Positions 46,083-56,700 of a DNA stretch of 64,000 nt are shown one piece after another. The notes beneath the pieces are model-generated. The model did no database searches. It had not been told where the DNA came from and saw nothing but the letters and a program-made list of their open reading frames with translations. The stretch is from positions 8,468,001 through 8,532,000 of the forward strand of contig NZ_CP114040.1 of NCBI RefSeq assembly GCF_026965555.1, read 5' to 3'. A program made the translations under genes and the position numbers. The first letter of the stretch is position 1; each line of letters begins with the position of its first letter. This stretch comes from Nannocystis punicea. Its GTDB lineage: Bacteria; Myxococcota_A; Polyangia; Nannocystales; Nannocystaceae.

Positions 46083-49000
46083 TGGGACGTCTGATTCCCG
46101 TATGCTCGCAAATGCTTCGCCTCTCGCTTCCACGTCTGCAGATTATACTGCAGCAGCAGAATCTCATACTGCGTCCAGTTCAGACGAGGCGCGAGAACCT
46201 TGATCAATTTTTTGTGAGCTTCAATTTCGTCATTAACCTCCTCGAGCCGCGAAATCTCTCTCCAGCCACGCTTCCTTGCCTGCCCCAAGTGCAGAAGTTC
46301 CTCTACGATGGTCGGCGCAGTTGCATTGTCGGGCAAAACAAGGATCCCAGGCACTCCGCCCGGGCGATCGAGATACATACCGTGGGCATCCTTGTCCGCC
46401 AGAAATTCATCTGCTTCCCTGCCTCGAAGGACTAGAACACCTTCCCTCTCTAGGTTTCTCACAATTTTGTCGAGCTTGGCTTTGGGAAACTGAGTTTCAG
46501 GCTCCAAGCCTTGAGCGTTCAGGACGTCATGCTTGCTGATCTTTGCCGTGCGACCAGTCTTTACGCCTCCCCCTCCGCCACGCGGGCGTGACATCTTCAT
46601 TGACCCGAACCCAAGCACACCACCAAACGTATCATTCGCCGCGCTGACGCCCGCATCCATTGCATTCAGCGAGTCATACGGAAGGGGAGTCGAGACCTCT
46701 CCGCCGAGGCCTTCGGGAGTCTTGATCGGGTGAGGCCGACCAAACAGAGCTCGATAAGCTCTCTCTGCGTACGGAGTCGCATGCGCCTCTTCTTCTTGGG
46801 CCGCAATCTCATCTTTCTTAACTTGCCAAGCCGCGGCCACGATTGCTTCCGCGGCCTCGGCGTTGCGCTGATCCTGTGCATCTTGGTAGGCCGCGCGAAA
46901 ATCTGGCCGATGATTGCGCAAAGAGGCTACACCCAGGCGATTGCCCGTTTGAATATGTGCATGCACAGGCTCCATTCCCGTCTGATGGAGCTCTACCGCA
47001 GGGTTCTCACCATTCTTGGGGATGAAAACCTCGGGTTCCTCAGACGCCACCCCGCGAGTGCCGCTTGGATCTCGCAACCGCACGGGATTACAGGTCGTGT
47101 AGGCATATCTGTTAATGCCGTCGCCCAACCCGAGCGGATCCGCCGCAGTCCATCTCCCCAGCCAAGACGCGTAGTACCGAGCGCCGTGATAAGCTAGGCC
47201 GGTCTCTTCGTCGCGCTCCTTCCCAGTGTACCTGTACCGCTTCGGCGACACGTCGACGCTCGAGTCGGCCGCGGTGTAGCTGATCGTTCCGTAGGGATGG
47301 TACTCCTCATACGAGATGACCTCGCCCGCCTCGGTGAGCTCGAGCGCCGCCGAGCCTTGGTGGTTGCTGTACTGGTAGCGCGGCCGACTCACGGGGCTGC
47401 CGATGGGCGTCGCGCTGGCGACGAGCTTCGTCTCGACGAGGCAGATCCGCCCGGTGTCATCCTGGACGTGCAGCGTCTCGCGCTCAAGGTCGAGGACCGG
47501 CGTGGTGTTGATGCTCGTGTGCTCGCGGTAGTTCTCCCAGGCGCCGAAGTAGAGGCGCTGCTTGCTGGTGGTGCCCGCCTGGTTGACGTGTACCTTGCGG
47601 ACGCGCTGGCCAGCGCTGTCGTAGACGTAGTAGGTAACGCCGCCGCCGCCCTCGTCGGTCTTCTGCAGGCGATCTGCGTGATCCCAGGTGAGGCCATCAG
47701 GTAGGTGTGGCATCACCGTCATGTTACCGTGAGCGTCGTGGGTGTACGAGCCCGTGTAGGGGCCGTTCACTGGGTCGCCAGGCATGCTCGTGGCGGCGAG
47801 GCGGTTGGTATCGGTGGCGTATTGGTAGCGGCGCGTCCAGTTGTTGCCGGTCGCGGTGTGCTTCATCTCAACGATGTTGCCGACTTCATCGTAGGTGTAC
47901 TCCTCGGTGTAGGCCACGACCGCGCTCGGGTCGTTCGGCGGTGGGCTCGCGCTCGGGACCAGCGAAGCGTGGTTCAGCTGCCCGTTGGGCGTCTCGCGGC
48001 CCTCGGCCTTCGTCAGCCGATAGACCGCGTCGTATTCGTAGCGCTGTCGGGGGCTGATGACCGCATTGTTGAAATACACCGTCTGCTGGGCGTGGTCGCG
48101 GATCTCGACGATGTTGCCGACCAGGTCGTAGGTGTACTTGAGGTCCTGCATCGTCGCGGCGTTGACGCCGCCGCGATCGGTCCTGATGCGTGCGACCCGG
48201 AAGGTCTCGCGGTCGTAGGTATATTCGGTCGTCGTGTCGTTGGCGTACACGACACGGAGACGCTGGCCCTTCGCGTCGTACTCGATCGCGTCGACGAAGT
48301 CCGTCGCGGTCCCCGCCCCGCGGAGCTTGCTGCGCACCGCCAGGAGCCGCCCGCCCTCGTCGTATAGGTTCTCGGTCTCGCTGCCGTCGGGCGTGGTCTG
48401 CGTGGTGACACGGCTCAGCGCGTCGTAGGTCGTCCCGGTGGTGAACGTCTCGCTCTCGAGCAATGCAGCGGCGGCAGTCTCGATGGCGGCGAGGGTCGCC
48501 TCGTCGGCGAGGTCGGCCCAGTCGGGCGTCGTCGTGTAGTCCTCGGCGACCTTGCGGCTCTGGCAGAGGAGGTTGCCCTTGAAGTCGAATTCCTCCGCCG
48601 TCAGCGCGCCGGCGCCGTCGTAGCTGCGGTAGAGCTGGCCGCGCAGGTTGTAGTCCTCGGCGTTGGCCACCTGCTCGCCGTAGATGTTGAACGTGACGAG
48701 CTCCTCGGCGCCGGCGCCCGGCTTCACCCACTGCTCGGTCGGCCGCCGCGCCGCGTCGTACACGACCCGGGTGATGAACCCCCGGTCGCCCCAGGCGCGG
48801 ATCGGCTCCCCGAGCACGGAGGCGAGCATGACGCGATTGCCGGCGTCTGTCGAGAGGGTCTTCAGGGCCTGCCCCAGCATGCCATAGACGGTCTCCTGGG
48901 CGGTGCGCTCCACGAGATTGTCCTGGAGGTAGTAGAGCACCTCGAGGACGTTGCCCTGGACGTCGAGGACCGACTCGGTGACGTGGAGCACCGGGTCGCC

Positions 49001-52000
49001 GCCGTCGAAGCCATTGTGCTGCTCGACGCGGAACGGCCGCCCCTGCGGGTCGAGGTGCGTCGTCGTCGGCGTGTCGCGGTGCGCGTACGCCAGCTCGGCC
49101 GCCCGCTTCTCGGCGAGCAGGCCCTCGTCGGCCCCGTTGTAGCTGATGCGGCTCGTATACCAGTCTGACCCTTCGACCAGGTCGTTCGGGTCATGGCTGA
49201 CCTGCGTCCATCCGTCGAACTCGACCCGGGATTCGGTGCCGTTCGGCAGCTCGGTGCGGACGAGGCGGTCGAGCGGGTCGTAATGGAGCACGGGCGTCAC
49301 GCCCTGCTCCACGAGCTCGGCCTCGTCCTCGGAGCCCGGGATGCTCGAGAAGTAGGGCTCGTACTGCCTGACCGGGTTGCCCTTGTTGTCGAACACGGTG
49401 CGACCGGTGCCGATCCATCGAACGGCCGGCGACGTGTCCACGAGGACAGGCTGCCCCCCGTCGAGCACGAGCTCGCCGTTCACGTCGCGCTGGGGCGCGA
49501 GGCCCGGTGCGGCCTGCATCTTGGTCATGCGCGTGCGGCCGGCGCCGTCGAAGTAGGCGTAGCTCTCGAGCCAGCGCGTGTTCACGTCGGCGTGCGTCTC
49601 GCGCGCCCGGGTCTTGACCCACGGCGGCTTCTGCTCGTTCTTCCACGCGAACAGATCGTACTCGAACGTGCTGGTCGGCGCCGTGAGCGTGTCGCCTTCG
49701 TTCGCCCCGTCCTTGCCCATGATCGCGGATTTGACGACGACGCCGCGGGTGTCGAACCCCACGGCGACCCGGTTGCCGTTCGCGTCGGTCAGCTTCCACG
49801 GCGCGAGCACGCGGAGGTCGACCTCCGCCGTCACCGTGTTGCCGACAGGGTCCTCGACCTCGAGGATTAACAGTGAGTCGGCGTCGTACTCGACCGTGGT
49901 CGAGTTGCCGAAGGGATCGAGGAATTCGACCGGTTGATAGAACTTGCTCGCCGACGGCACCTGGCGGCCCGAGCGCATCCAGTACGCGCCACCGGCCAGC
50001 ACGTAGCCGCCCTCGTCCGCCATCACGGTCGAGTCGGGCGCCTCGGCTTGAATTCCGAACAGCTCATCGAACTGGTCCTCGGTCATCGCCTTGGTGTCGG
50101 TGTCGTACACGAGCGCGCGTTTGCCGGGGGAGCCGTACGCGAGCGGACCGCTGAGGTCGTCGGCCCAGTAACGCATGCGCGCGTCGGACAGCAGACGCTT
50201 CTCGAGCGCCCCGGTCGGCGACGCCTCGAACGCGATCTCCGTCGCGCTATCGGCGGCGCTCGCCAGTGCCACGAACGTGAACGGCCGATTGTTCAGCGGT
50301 GCCGAGAGACCGCAGAGCTCGAAGCCCCGGGCCGTCAGCGGGACGCCGACGCGGTAGTCGTCGGCCTCGCCGGTCGTATGCGCGAACATCGCATCATTGA
50401 AAAGCACAGCGAGCGCGCCCTGCTCCGGATGAGCCGGCGTACGGCGCGGATAGACGACGCTGGCCGTGCGCGTCGCCATGCCGAAAGCGTCGACCGCGAG
50501 TACGAGGCTGTGGGCGACCCGCGGATCGTCGGGGCGTCGCTCGTAGTGGTGCACGATCGACTCGCGCTCGTGCACGTACAGAACCGCGTGAGGCAGCCTC
50601 GCCCGCGGCTGCAGGAGCAGGAGCTGGAAGTTCGCGTCCGTGACAGTGTACGGGTGGACGGCTGCCTCGGTACCGTCGAGCGCGTACACCTCGACGTGAA
50701 GCGCACGACCCGCGAGCGCCCGGGTCGCCTCCCGCGCCTCCTCGGGCGTGAGGCCGGCAGGCCAGCGCGTGTCCGGCAACTGCATCACGTCCGCGTCGCC
50801 CGGATAGTACTCTTGCTTGAAGATCTGGCTGACGCGCTCCCATCCGAGGAACGCTCCCGGGTGGAACCACGTCTTGGTGTGCACCGGCGGCTGGTGCAGG
50901 TTCTCCTCGACCGTCTCGTGCTCGAAGGTGAAGAGCCCGGCCCCCTCGAAGTCCTCGTAGGACTCCGTGTCCCACTGCTCGACCATGCCGAACCCGCGGA
51001 ACTCCCGCTCGTGCCCGTCGAAGTAGCCGTGGTGATGCGCAAACGTCTGAACGAATTTCTGTCGCGCGATCGCATCATGACCCTCGACCCGCTCGACCAC
51101 GTGGACCGGAAACGGCAGCCGCGTGGCCCAGGGCCGCCCGGCCAGGCGATCGCGCAGATACGACTTCGTGGATGCCGCATAGCGCGCCCGGGTGATCATC
51201 CCGCGATTGTTGTCGACCTCGACCAGCAGGTGCGGCTTCTGGTCTTTCATTAAATCGATGAAGTGAAGCCGCTGCAGCGCAGTCCCCCGCCCCGCCGACC
51301 ACACCAGGCACGCGGTCCCATTCCCGCGCAGATCGACAACATCGACGCTCGCCGCATCGTCGAGCAGCGGAAACCCGGGCACCGTCACCGGCGCGGACAA
51401 TTTATTGCCCGCTTGATTTAACCAAATCTTGGTGCCCTCGGTCCCGAGATAGATCAGATCGGTCGGCCCGGTCCCCGCGACGTCCGCGAGCCGCAGGCGC
51501 GCCGGCTGGAATTGATCGGGCTTGTCGAACACGGGACTCGCATCGAGCGTGATCCTGCGCCCAAATTTCCCGTGCCCATGGTTGGGCCAATAGGCGACCT
51601 CCCCGTTGCGCACCCGCACGATGTCGGCGAGCCCGTCCCCCGTCATGTCGGCGAGGAACACCGACCCCGTGTTGTCGGCGAACACCAGCGCCGGCCCCAT
51701 GCGCTCGTCATGCGGCTTGCGCACCAGATAAGGCCCATCGAACCCGTCCTTGCCGCACGACCTGTACCAGATGAAGTGGTCATCGCGCGCCAGCAACACG
51801 TCCGGCAGCCCGTCGCCGCTGAGATCGATAAATTGCAAATTCGGGTCCTGCCAGTCGATCTCCGGCACCTGCTTAAAATTGCGGAACTCCCCAAACCCCG
51901 CCGCCGTCGTGCGCTCATAGAATCCCGGCGTCGGCGGCCCGTAGCTGACGAGGTGCTTTTCCCCGGCCCCATCGAGGTCGGTGAGCTGCTGCACCCGGCC

Positions 52001-53485
52001 CGCGAGGTTGGCCGTCGACGGTAGCTCCTTCAGCGCCTCGAGCGGCCCGAAGCGCCCGTCGCCGAGGTTGCGCTTGAAATACCAGTGCCCGGCCTGCTCG
52101 CTGAGGATCCCGGGGATCCCCTCACCGTGCAGATCGATGAAGCGATACTGCCCGCCGTCGATCGCGCTCATGACATCGGCAAGCGACTCCGCGTCGAGCG
52201 CGCGGATCTGCAGGTCAACCACCGCCGGGCTGTAGCCGAACCGCACCGGCGGAAAAGCGGCCGGAACGAACCGACCCGTGATCGCGCTCTTCTCGTACGC
52301 TACCTGCTCTGCCTGGGTGACGAAACTGGCTGCCGGCGTCTCGTCGTGGGTGAGCACCGTGGCCGCGACCAGATATGGATCTTCATCGAGCGCTGCGAAG
52401 TGATGGAACATCAATACCCGGCGGCACAGACGATACGTGCGCAGATCGAACCCGGCCCGGAAGCTGGAGAACGGGTCGCTGCGAACCGCCCACGCTCGAT
52501 CCTCATTGGGCGAGACCTCGATCTCACCCTCGACCACCGTGCCGTGCTCGCCGTAATCGAACACCACCTCGAAGCGAAAGTTGCTCGCGACCCCGGGACT
52601 CGCGTTGCCGTAGCGGATCCTCTTTAAGTAGCGCTGCGCCTGCGCCATCACCCCGGGCGCGCGCCGGTCGTGCTCCTGCGGCGTCCACGTCGCCACGCCC
52701 GCGAGATCCTCGGCCTTGTGCCCGTAGAGGCAAATATTTCCGCGGTCGTCCCGCACTTCGTCGAGCAACCACTGAAACACGTGGCTGCCATTCGCGGGGT
52801 CGGTGACGCGAGAATCGGCCGAGCGGCCGAAATAAGAGGTCACGTTGTCACGAGTAATAGTGCGCCAGTGCGACTCGCCCGTAACATCGTCGACCCACCG
52901 TTCAATTCGCGCGAACAGCCCCTCGACCCGCGGCTTGTAAGGATAGACGCGATAGCCGTCGCGCACGACAATCAGGCGATCCCGGACGCTTCCTCTGTCG
53001 GTCCACGATTCGACCGGTTTCAGAACGGGCACCAGATCCTCTGCGCCCGAGAGGATGAACGTGTCCGATTCGAGGCTATCGATGTAGCGCGGAAGCCCAC
53101 GATCGGTCTTGCGACTGATCGTCGGGAGATCGAGTGCCCACCCGAACCCGTACGCCGAATTGCCGCCGCCCGAGCTGTACTGCAGGGCCAGCGCCGGCCC
53201 GAACCCCGCGCGCCCCGGCGAGGCCGCAATCGGCACCGCGAACGAGCCGGCGCCTGTGAACGGGCTCGGCGTGAACTTCTCGCCCATGCCGCGGATCGAG
53301 CCGCCGCCCTTCGGCAGATCGATCGCCGGCATCATCTTGCTGCGGTCGAGAAATGGCTGCTTCTTCTCGCCCATTCCCTCGCCAGCCGCAGCGGTCTGAC
53401 GCGCCGGCTCACGCGTCTGGCCGCGCTCACCCTCGCCGCCGCTACGCTCGCTCTCCACGCTCCGAGGGTTCCTGATGTCACGCAC
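46079..53485 (-). CDS. Fused TcB-TcC subunit of Tc (ABC) toxin with C-terminal effector
   Basis: 2468 residues. An SpvB domain (about 45-330; MPAIDLPKGGGSIRGMGEKF, YSSGGGNSAYGFGWALDLP) is followed by TcB mid domains with FG-GAP-like motifs (FIDLSGDGLPDVLLARDDHF, FLADMTGDGLADIVRVRNGE), then RHS repeats. The RHS core RYTGKERDEETGLAYHGARY and its DPSG ending (about 2139-2142) mark the autocleavage site. B and C form a hollow shell that encloses the C-terminal effector. The effector here is about 325 residues, with TIVEELLHLGQARKRGW then EIEAHKKLI, resembling zincin-like toxin tips; its activity is not proven. GTG 53485 is preceded by GGGAGA. The tip is less GC-rich than the body. Divergent from tcA; fusion of B and C is known in some Tc loci. 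Confidence 0.95.
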   Translation of the reverse strand: MRDIRNPRSVESERSGGEGERGQTREPARQTAAAGEGMGEKKQPFLDRSKMMPAIDLPKGGGSIRGMGEKFTPSPFTGAGSFAVPIAASPGRAGFGPALALQYSSGGGNSAYGFGWALDLPTISRKTDRGLPRYIDSLESDTFILSGAEDLVPVLKPVESWTDRGSVRDRLIVVRDGYRVYPYKPRVEGLFARIERWVDDVTGESHWRTITRDNVTSYFGRSADSRVTDPANGSHVFQWLLDEVRDDRGNICLYGHKAEDLAGVATWTPQEHDRRAPGVMAQAQRYLKRIRYGNASPGVASNFRFEVVFDYGEHGTVVEGEIEVSPNEDRAWAVRSDPFSSFRAGFDLRTYRLCRRVLMFHHFAALDEDPYLVAATVLTHDETPAASFVTQAEQVAYEKSAITGRFVPAAFPPVRFGYSPAVVDLQIRALDAESLADVMSAIDGGQYRFIDLHGEGIPGILSEQAGHWYFKRNLGDGRFGPLEALKELPSTANLAGRVQQLTDLDGAGEKHLVSYGPPTPGFYERTTAAGFGEFRNFKQVPEIDWQDPNLQFIDLSGDGLPDVLLARDDHFIWYRSCGKDGFDGPYLVRKPHDERMGPALVFADNTGSVFLADMTGDGLADIVRVRNGEVAYWPNHGHGKFGRRITLDASPVFDKPDQFQPARLRLADVAGTGPTDLIYLGTEGTKIWLNQAGNKLSAPVTVPGFPLLDDAASVDVVDLRGNGTACLVWSAGRGTALQRLHFIDLMKDQKPHLLVEVDNNRGMITRARYAASTKSYLRDRLAGRPWATRLPFPVHVVERVEGHDAIARQKFVQTFAHHHGYFDGHEREFRGFGMVEQWDTESYEDFEGAGLFTFEHETVEENLHQPPVHTKTWFHPGAFLGWERVSQIFKQEYYPGDADVMQLPDTRWPAGLTPEEAREATRALAGRALHVEVYALDGTEAAVHPYTVTDANFQLLLLQPRARLPHAVLYVHERESIVHHYERRPDDPRVAHSLVLAVDAFGMATRTASVVYPRRTPAHPEQGALAVLFNDAMFAHTTGEADDYRVGVPLTARGFELCGLSAPLNNRPFTFVALASAADSATEIAFEASPTGALEKRLLSDARMRYWADDLSGPLAYGSPGKRALVYDTDTKAMTEDQFDELFGIQAEAPDSTVMADEGGYVLAGGAYWMRSGRQVPSASKFYQPVEFLDPFGNSTTVEYDADSLLILEVEDPVGNTVTAEVDLRVLAPWKLTDANGNRVAVGFDTRGVVVKSAIMGKDGANEGDTLTAPTSTFEYDLFAWKNEQKPPWVKTRARETHADVNTRWLESYAYFDGAGRTRMTKMQAAPGLAPQRDVNGELVLDGGQPVLVDTSPAVRWIGTGRTVFDNKGNPVRQYEPYFSSIPGSEDEAELVEQGVTPVLHYDPLDRLVRTELPNGTESRVEFDGWTQVSHDPNDLVEGSDWYTSRISYNGADEGLLAEKRAAELAYAHRDTPTTTHLDPQGRPFRVEQHNGFDGGDPVLHVTESVLDVQGNVLEVLYYLQDNLVERTAQETVYGMLGQALKTLSTDAGNRVMLASVLGEPIRAWGDRGFITRVVYDAARRPTEQWVKPGAGAEELVTFNIYGEQVANAEDYNLRGQLYRSYDGAGALTAEEFDFKGNLLCQSRKVAEDYTTTPDWADLADEATLAAIETAAAALLESETFTTGTTYDALSRVTTQTTPDGSETENLYDEGGRLLAVRSKLRGAGTATDFVDAIEYDAKGQRLRVVYANDTTTEYTYDRETFRVARIRTDRGGVNAATMQDLKYTYDLVGNIVEIRDHAQQTVYFNNAVISPRQRYEYDAVYRLTKAEGRETPNGQLNHASLVPSASPPPNDPSAVVAYTEEYTYDEVGNIVEMKHTATGNNWTRRYQYATDTNRLAATSMPGDPVNGPYTGSYTHDAHGNMTVMPHLPDGLTWDHADRLQKTDEGGGGVTYYVYDSAGQRVRKVHVNQAGTTSKQRLYFGAWENYREHTSINTTPVLDLERETLHVQDDTGRICLVETKLVASATPIGSPVSRPRYQYSNHQGSAALELTEAGEVISYEEYHPYGTISYTAADSSVDVSPKRYRYTGKERDEETGLAYHGARYYASWLGRWTAADPLGLGDGINRYAYTTCNPVRLRDPSGTRGVASEEPEVFIPKNGENPAVELHQTGMEPVHAHIQTGNRLGVASLRNHRPDFRAAYQDAQDQRNAEAAEAIVAAAWQVKKDEIAAQEEEAHATPYAERAYRALFGRPHPIKTPEGLGGEVSTPLPYDSLNAMDAGVSAANDTFGGVLGFGSMKMSRPRGGGGGVKTGRTAKISKHDVLNAQGLEPETQFPKAKLDKIVRNLEREGVLVLRGREADEFLADKDAHGMYLDRPGGVPGILVLPDNATAPTIVEELLHLGQARKRGWREISRLEEVNDEIEAHKKLIKVLAPRLNWTQYEILLLQYNLQTWKREAKHLRAYGNQTSQ

Positions 53486-53770
53486 GAGCCGTCTCCCGCC
53501 CAGAAGTGATACGCACGCGAATACGAGCGCGCACGAGGTTTGAACATTGTAGGGGATGGACGATGAAAGTCGAGGACAATTGTCTAACCCATCAATGGGC
53601 GTTCCCGCTCACTGGCCCTATCGACCCCGGCCCTGTGGCCTCGAAATATCCGGCCCGCGGGCTGCGACCAGTTTCTTCTTGCACAGCTTGACACCTTGGA
53701 TTAGGTTCCAAACCTCGTTCGAACCTCGAGGAAGTCTGTCGCGCCGCTGCGCGCGAAGGAGCATTGCGGT
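53486..53770. promoter_or_regulatory. Divergent promoter region of the Tc toxin
   Basis: 285 bases drive BC (minus) and TcA (plus). An inverted repeat AGGTTC-N12-GAACCT lies at 53704-53727 with a direct repeat AACCTCG inside it, a candidate operator. GAAGGAG at about 53756 is the TcA ribosome site. No regulator gene is adjacent. Confidence 0.45.
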
Positions 53771-56700
53771 ATGCCGAGTCTCATTGTTACGGGCAAGGTG
53801 GTGACGACCGCGGGCGAGCCGGTGACCGGGAAAGTGGTGTCGATCCTGCCCCGAACCCGTGCCGATGCCTACGGGACGCCGGTCACCACCGTCATCACGC
53901 GCGATGGCACGTACACGTTGTCGTATAGCACGACCGGTGCGGAGAATTCGTTCGATGTCTACGTCATCGTCTCAAACTCAGGGGGCGGCGAGATTGGGCG
54001 GTCCGTGTTCCTGTACGATGTGTCCGGCGAACTCACCGTCGATATTGTCGTCGGAGACGACGAATACAGCGGTCGCTCCGAATACCGACGGATCGAGGCC
54101 AGGATCGAGGACCTGCGGGGCGACGTCGCCGTCGTTGCGCTCGACGCCGATTATCTCGAGTACCTCGCCGCGAAGCTCGGCATGGATCCGTTGCGCATCT
54201 CGCTGTACATTCATGCCCACCGGATGAACGCACATCTGGCGAGCGCCGTGCCGGCGGACGCAGTGCCGGCCTGGGCGTTCTATGCCCTGTTACGGATGGG
54301 GCTGTCGACCAATCTCGGCCAGTTGCTCGCCGAGGGGCGGGCGGCGCACGCGAATGCAATAGCGAGCGGCATCGCCCGCGGTGTCATCTCGGATCCCGGC
54401 GAAACCGCGGTGGAAGAAGCACTCGATGCGCTACAGGCGCAGGCCGCGGCCAGCGCGGTATGGGCCGACGACCCGGTCGCACCGACGATCAAATCGAAGT
54501 TCCGCCGGCTCCTCGATACGGCCTCAGGGGCCGAGGCGGAGCCGGACAAGCAGCTTCTATTCATCCAGAAACATCTGGCTCACACCGGTACGATCGACGA
54601 GTTCTGGGCGGCCGTTGAGATCGACAAGGACCTAGGCCCCACCGTGGTGGCCACCTATCAATGGACCATCCAGATCAGCGCCCTCGCCAACGACCACATG
54701 CCGCTCATCGAGCGGTTGCAGGCGAGGCGCGAGGATGTCGGCGAGGCGATCAAGAAGTTTCGCGACCTCGCGGAGCTCGACGTCAACCAATGGATCGCGC
54801 TCTTGAACACCGCGCCCGCGATCGGCGCGCCGCCATCGATCCCCACCGACTGGCCGGAGGAGGACCGGGTCCGGCGGTACGCAGAAACGCTCGAGCGCAT
54901 CGTGGCCGACACGTATCCGACGGCCGTCGTCCACCAGCGAATCGTGCGCGACCACGCCGCGAACCCCGGGAGTATCGCCGGTGCCGCCGACCTGATTCAA
55001 TTCTTCATCTACAACCCCGACTTCGAGCTGCTCACCGACGATCTCGAGGAATACCTGGCCGATAACACTGGTGCGCTCGACCACGTCACCGACGCAGCGG
55101 CCACGAAGGCGAACCTCAAGCGGTTCCAGCGGCTGACCCGCCTCGCTCCGCGCGGTCTCCACTACAACGTCGTCAAGCCGCTCTATCAGGCCGAGATCTA
55201 CTCGGCGTTCCAGATCAGCCGCATGAGCCGCGCCAACTTCTTGCGGAGGTTCGGGAGCAGTTTCGGCGGCGAAGACATCGCCGGTGCGGTCTATCAGAAG
55301 GCTGCGCACACCTCGTCGATCGCGCTCGCCACGGCGGCGCGGTTCTCCTCCGCGTTCAATCCCGTCGCGAACAGCCACGTGCCGTCCATGTTGACGGAAT
55401 TCGGATCGCACGCCGAGCTCAAGACAATCTTCGGCAACCTCGACTTCTGCGCCTGCGAGGATTGCCGCTCGGTGTTCAGCCCGTCGGCCTACTTCGTCGA
55501 CCTGCTGCACTTCCTCGCCAATCAACCGGGGCAGGACGCCGGGTCCTCGGCCCTCGATGTTCTCAAGGCGCGCCGCCCCGAGCTGACGACCATCGAGCTC
55601 AGCTGCATCAATACCAACACCGAAGTCCCCTACATCGACCTCGTCAACGAACTGCTCGAATACCACGTATCGCGCCGCGCGGAGGCGCCGCCGTCGGTGC
55701 CGACGAGCTTCTGGCAGACCACCTGGACGGCCGAGGAGCTGGCGATCCGCCCGGAGCATCAAATTCAGGAGGCCTACGAGGTCACGGCACAGGGACTCTA
55801 CCCGTGGCTCCTCCCGTTCGACCTCCCGTTCGCCGAGACTTCGATGTATCACCAGAGCTTCGACGTCTCGCGCGAGCGGATGGTGGACGCGAATCCGGCC
55901 GGCGGCGACTATGCCGACCGGCGCGCCCGCGCGCGGCTCGGGCTGGACCAGCTGACATGGTCCATCATCATCAATTCGGGCTTGCTCGGCGGGCCGCCGG
56001 GGGCCTACTGGAACGTCGCCGAGGACGACTGGCCGGACTCGCTGCGCGTCGTCTCGACCTTCTTGAAGGTCGCGGAGCTCGAGCTCCCGGAGCTGGCCAC
56101 GCTGCTGCGTACGCGCTTCATCGGCGGGCTCGAGATCACGTACGCTAATCCGCCCGACGACTGCAACCTGGACCTCGCCCAGATGACGGATCTCGACGAG
56201 GACGACCTCGGCAAGATCCATCGATTCGTTCGCCTCCAGCGCAAGCTCGGGTGGACCGCCGAGGAGATCGACCACGCGTTGCATACGCTCGGCGGTGCGA
56301 TGCCGGCGCTCGACGCCGAGATGGTGCGCAAGCTGGCCGTGGTCCATCGATTGAAGGAGCGCCTGGGCCTGCCGCTCGACGTCCTGTTGACGCTCTGGTC
56401 ACCGATAGCGACCCACACGCCCGCGGACGACGAGACCAAGCCCAGCTTCTACACGGCCCGATTCATCAACCGGGTCCTCGACGGTGGCGGGACGTCGCTG
56501 TTCGCCGAGACGGATGGTGTACTGACGACCCCGGCCGGCCGCATGTCGATAACCTCGCGCGTCGCCACGGTCCAGGCCGCGCTCGGGGTCTCGGGGGAAC
56601 AGGTCGTCTTCCTCGACGGCTGGATCGGGGGTCCCGACAACACGACGACCATGGCGAAGCTGTCCGCCGCGCACCGGCGCACGAGCCTCGCCAAGGCACT

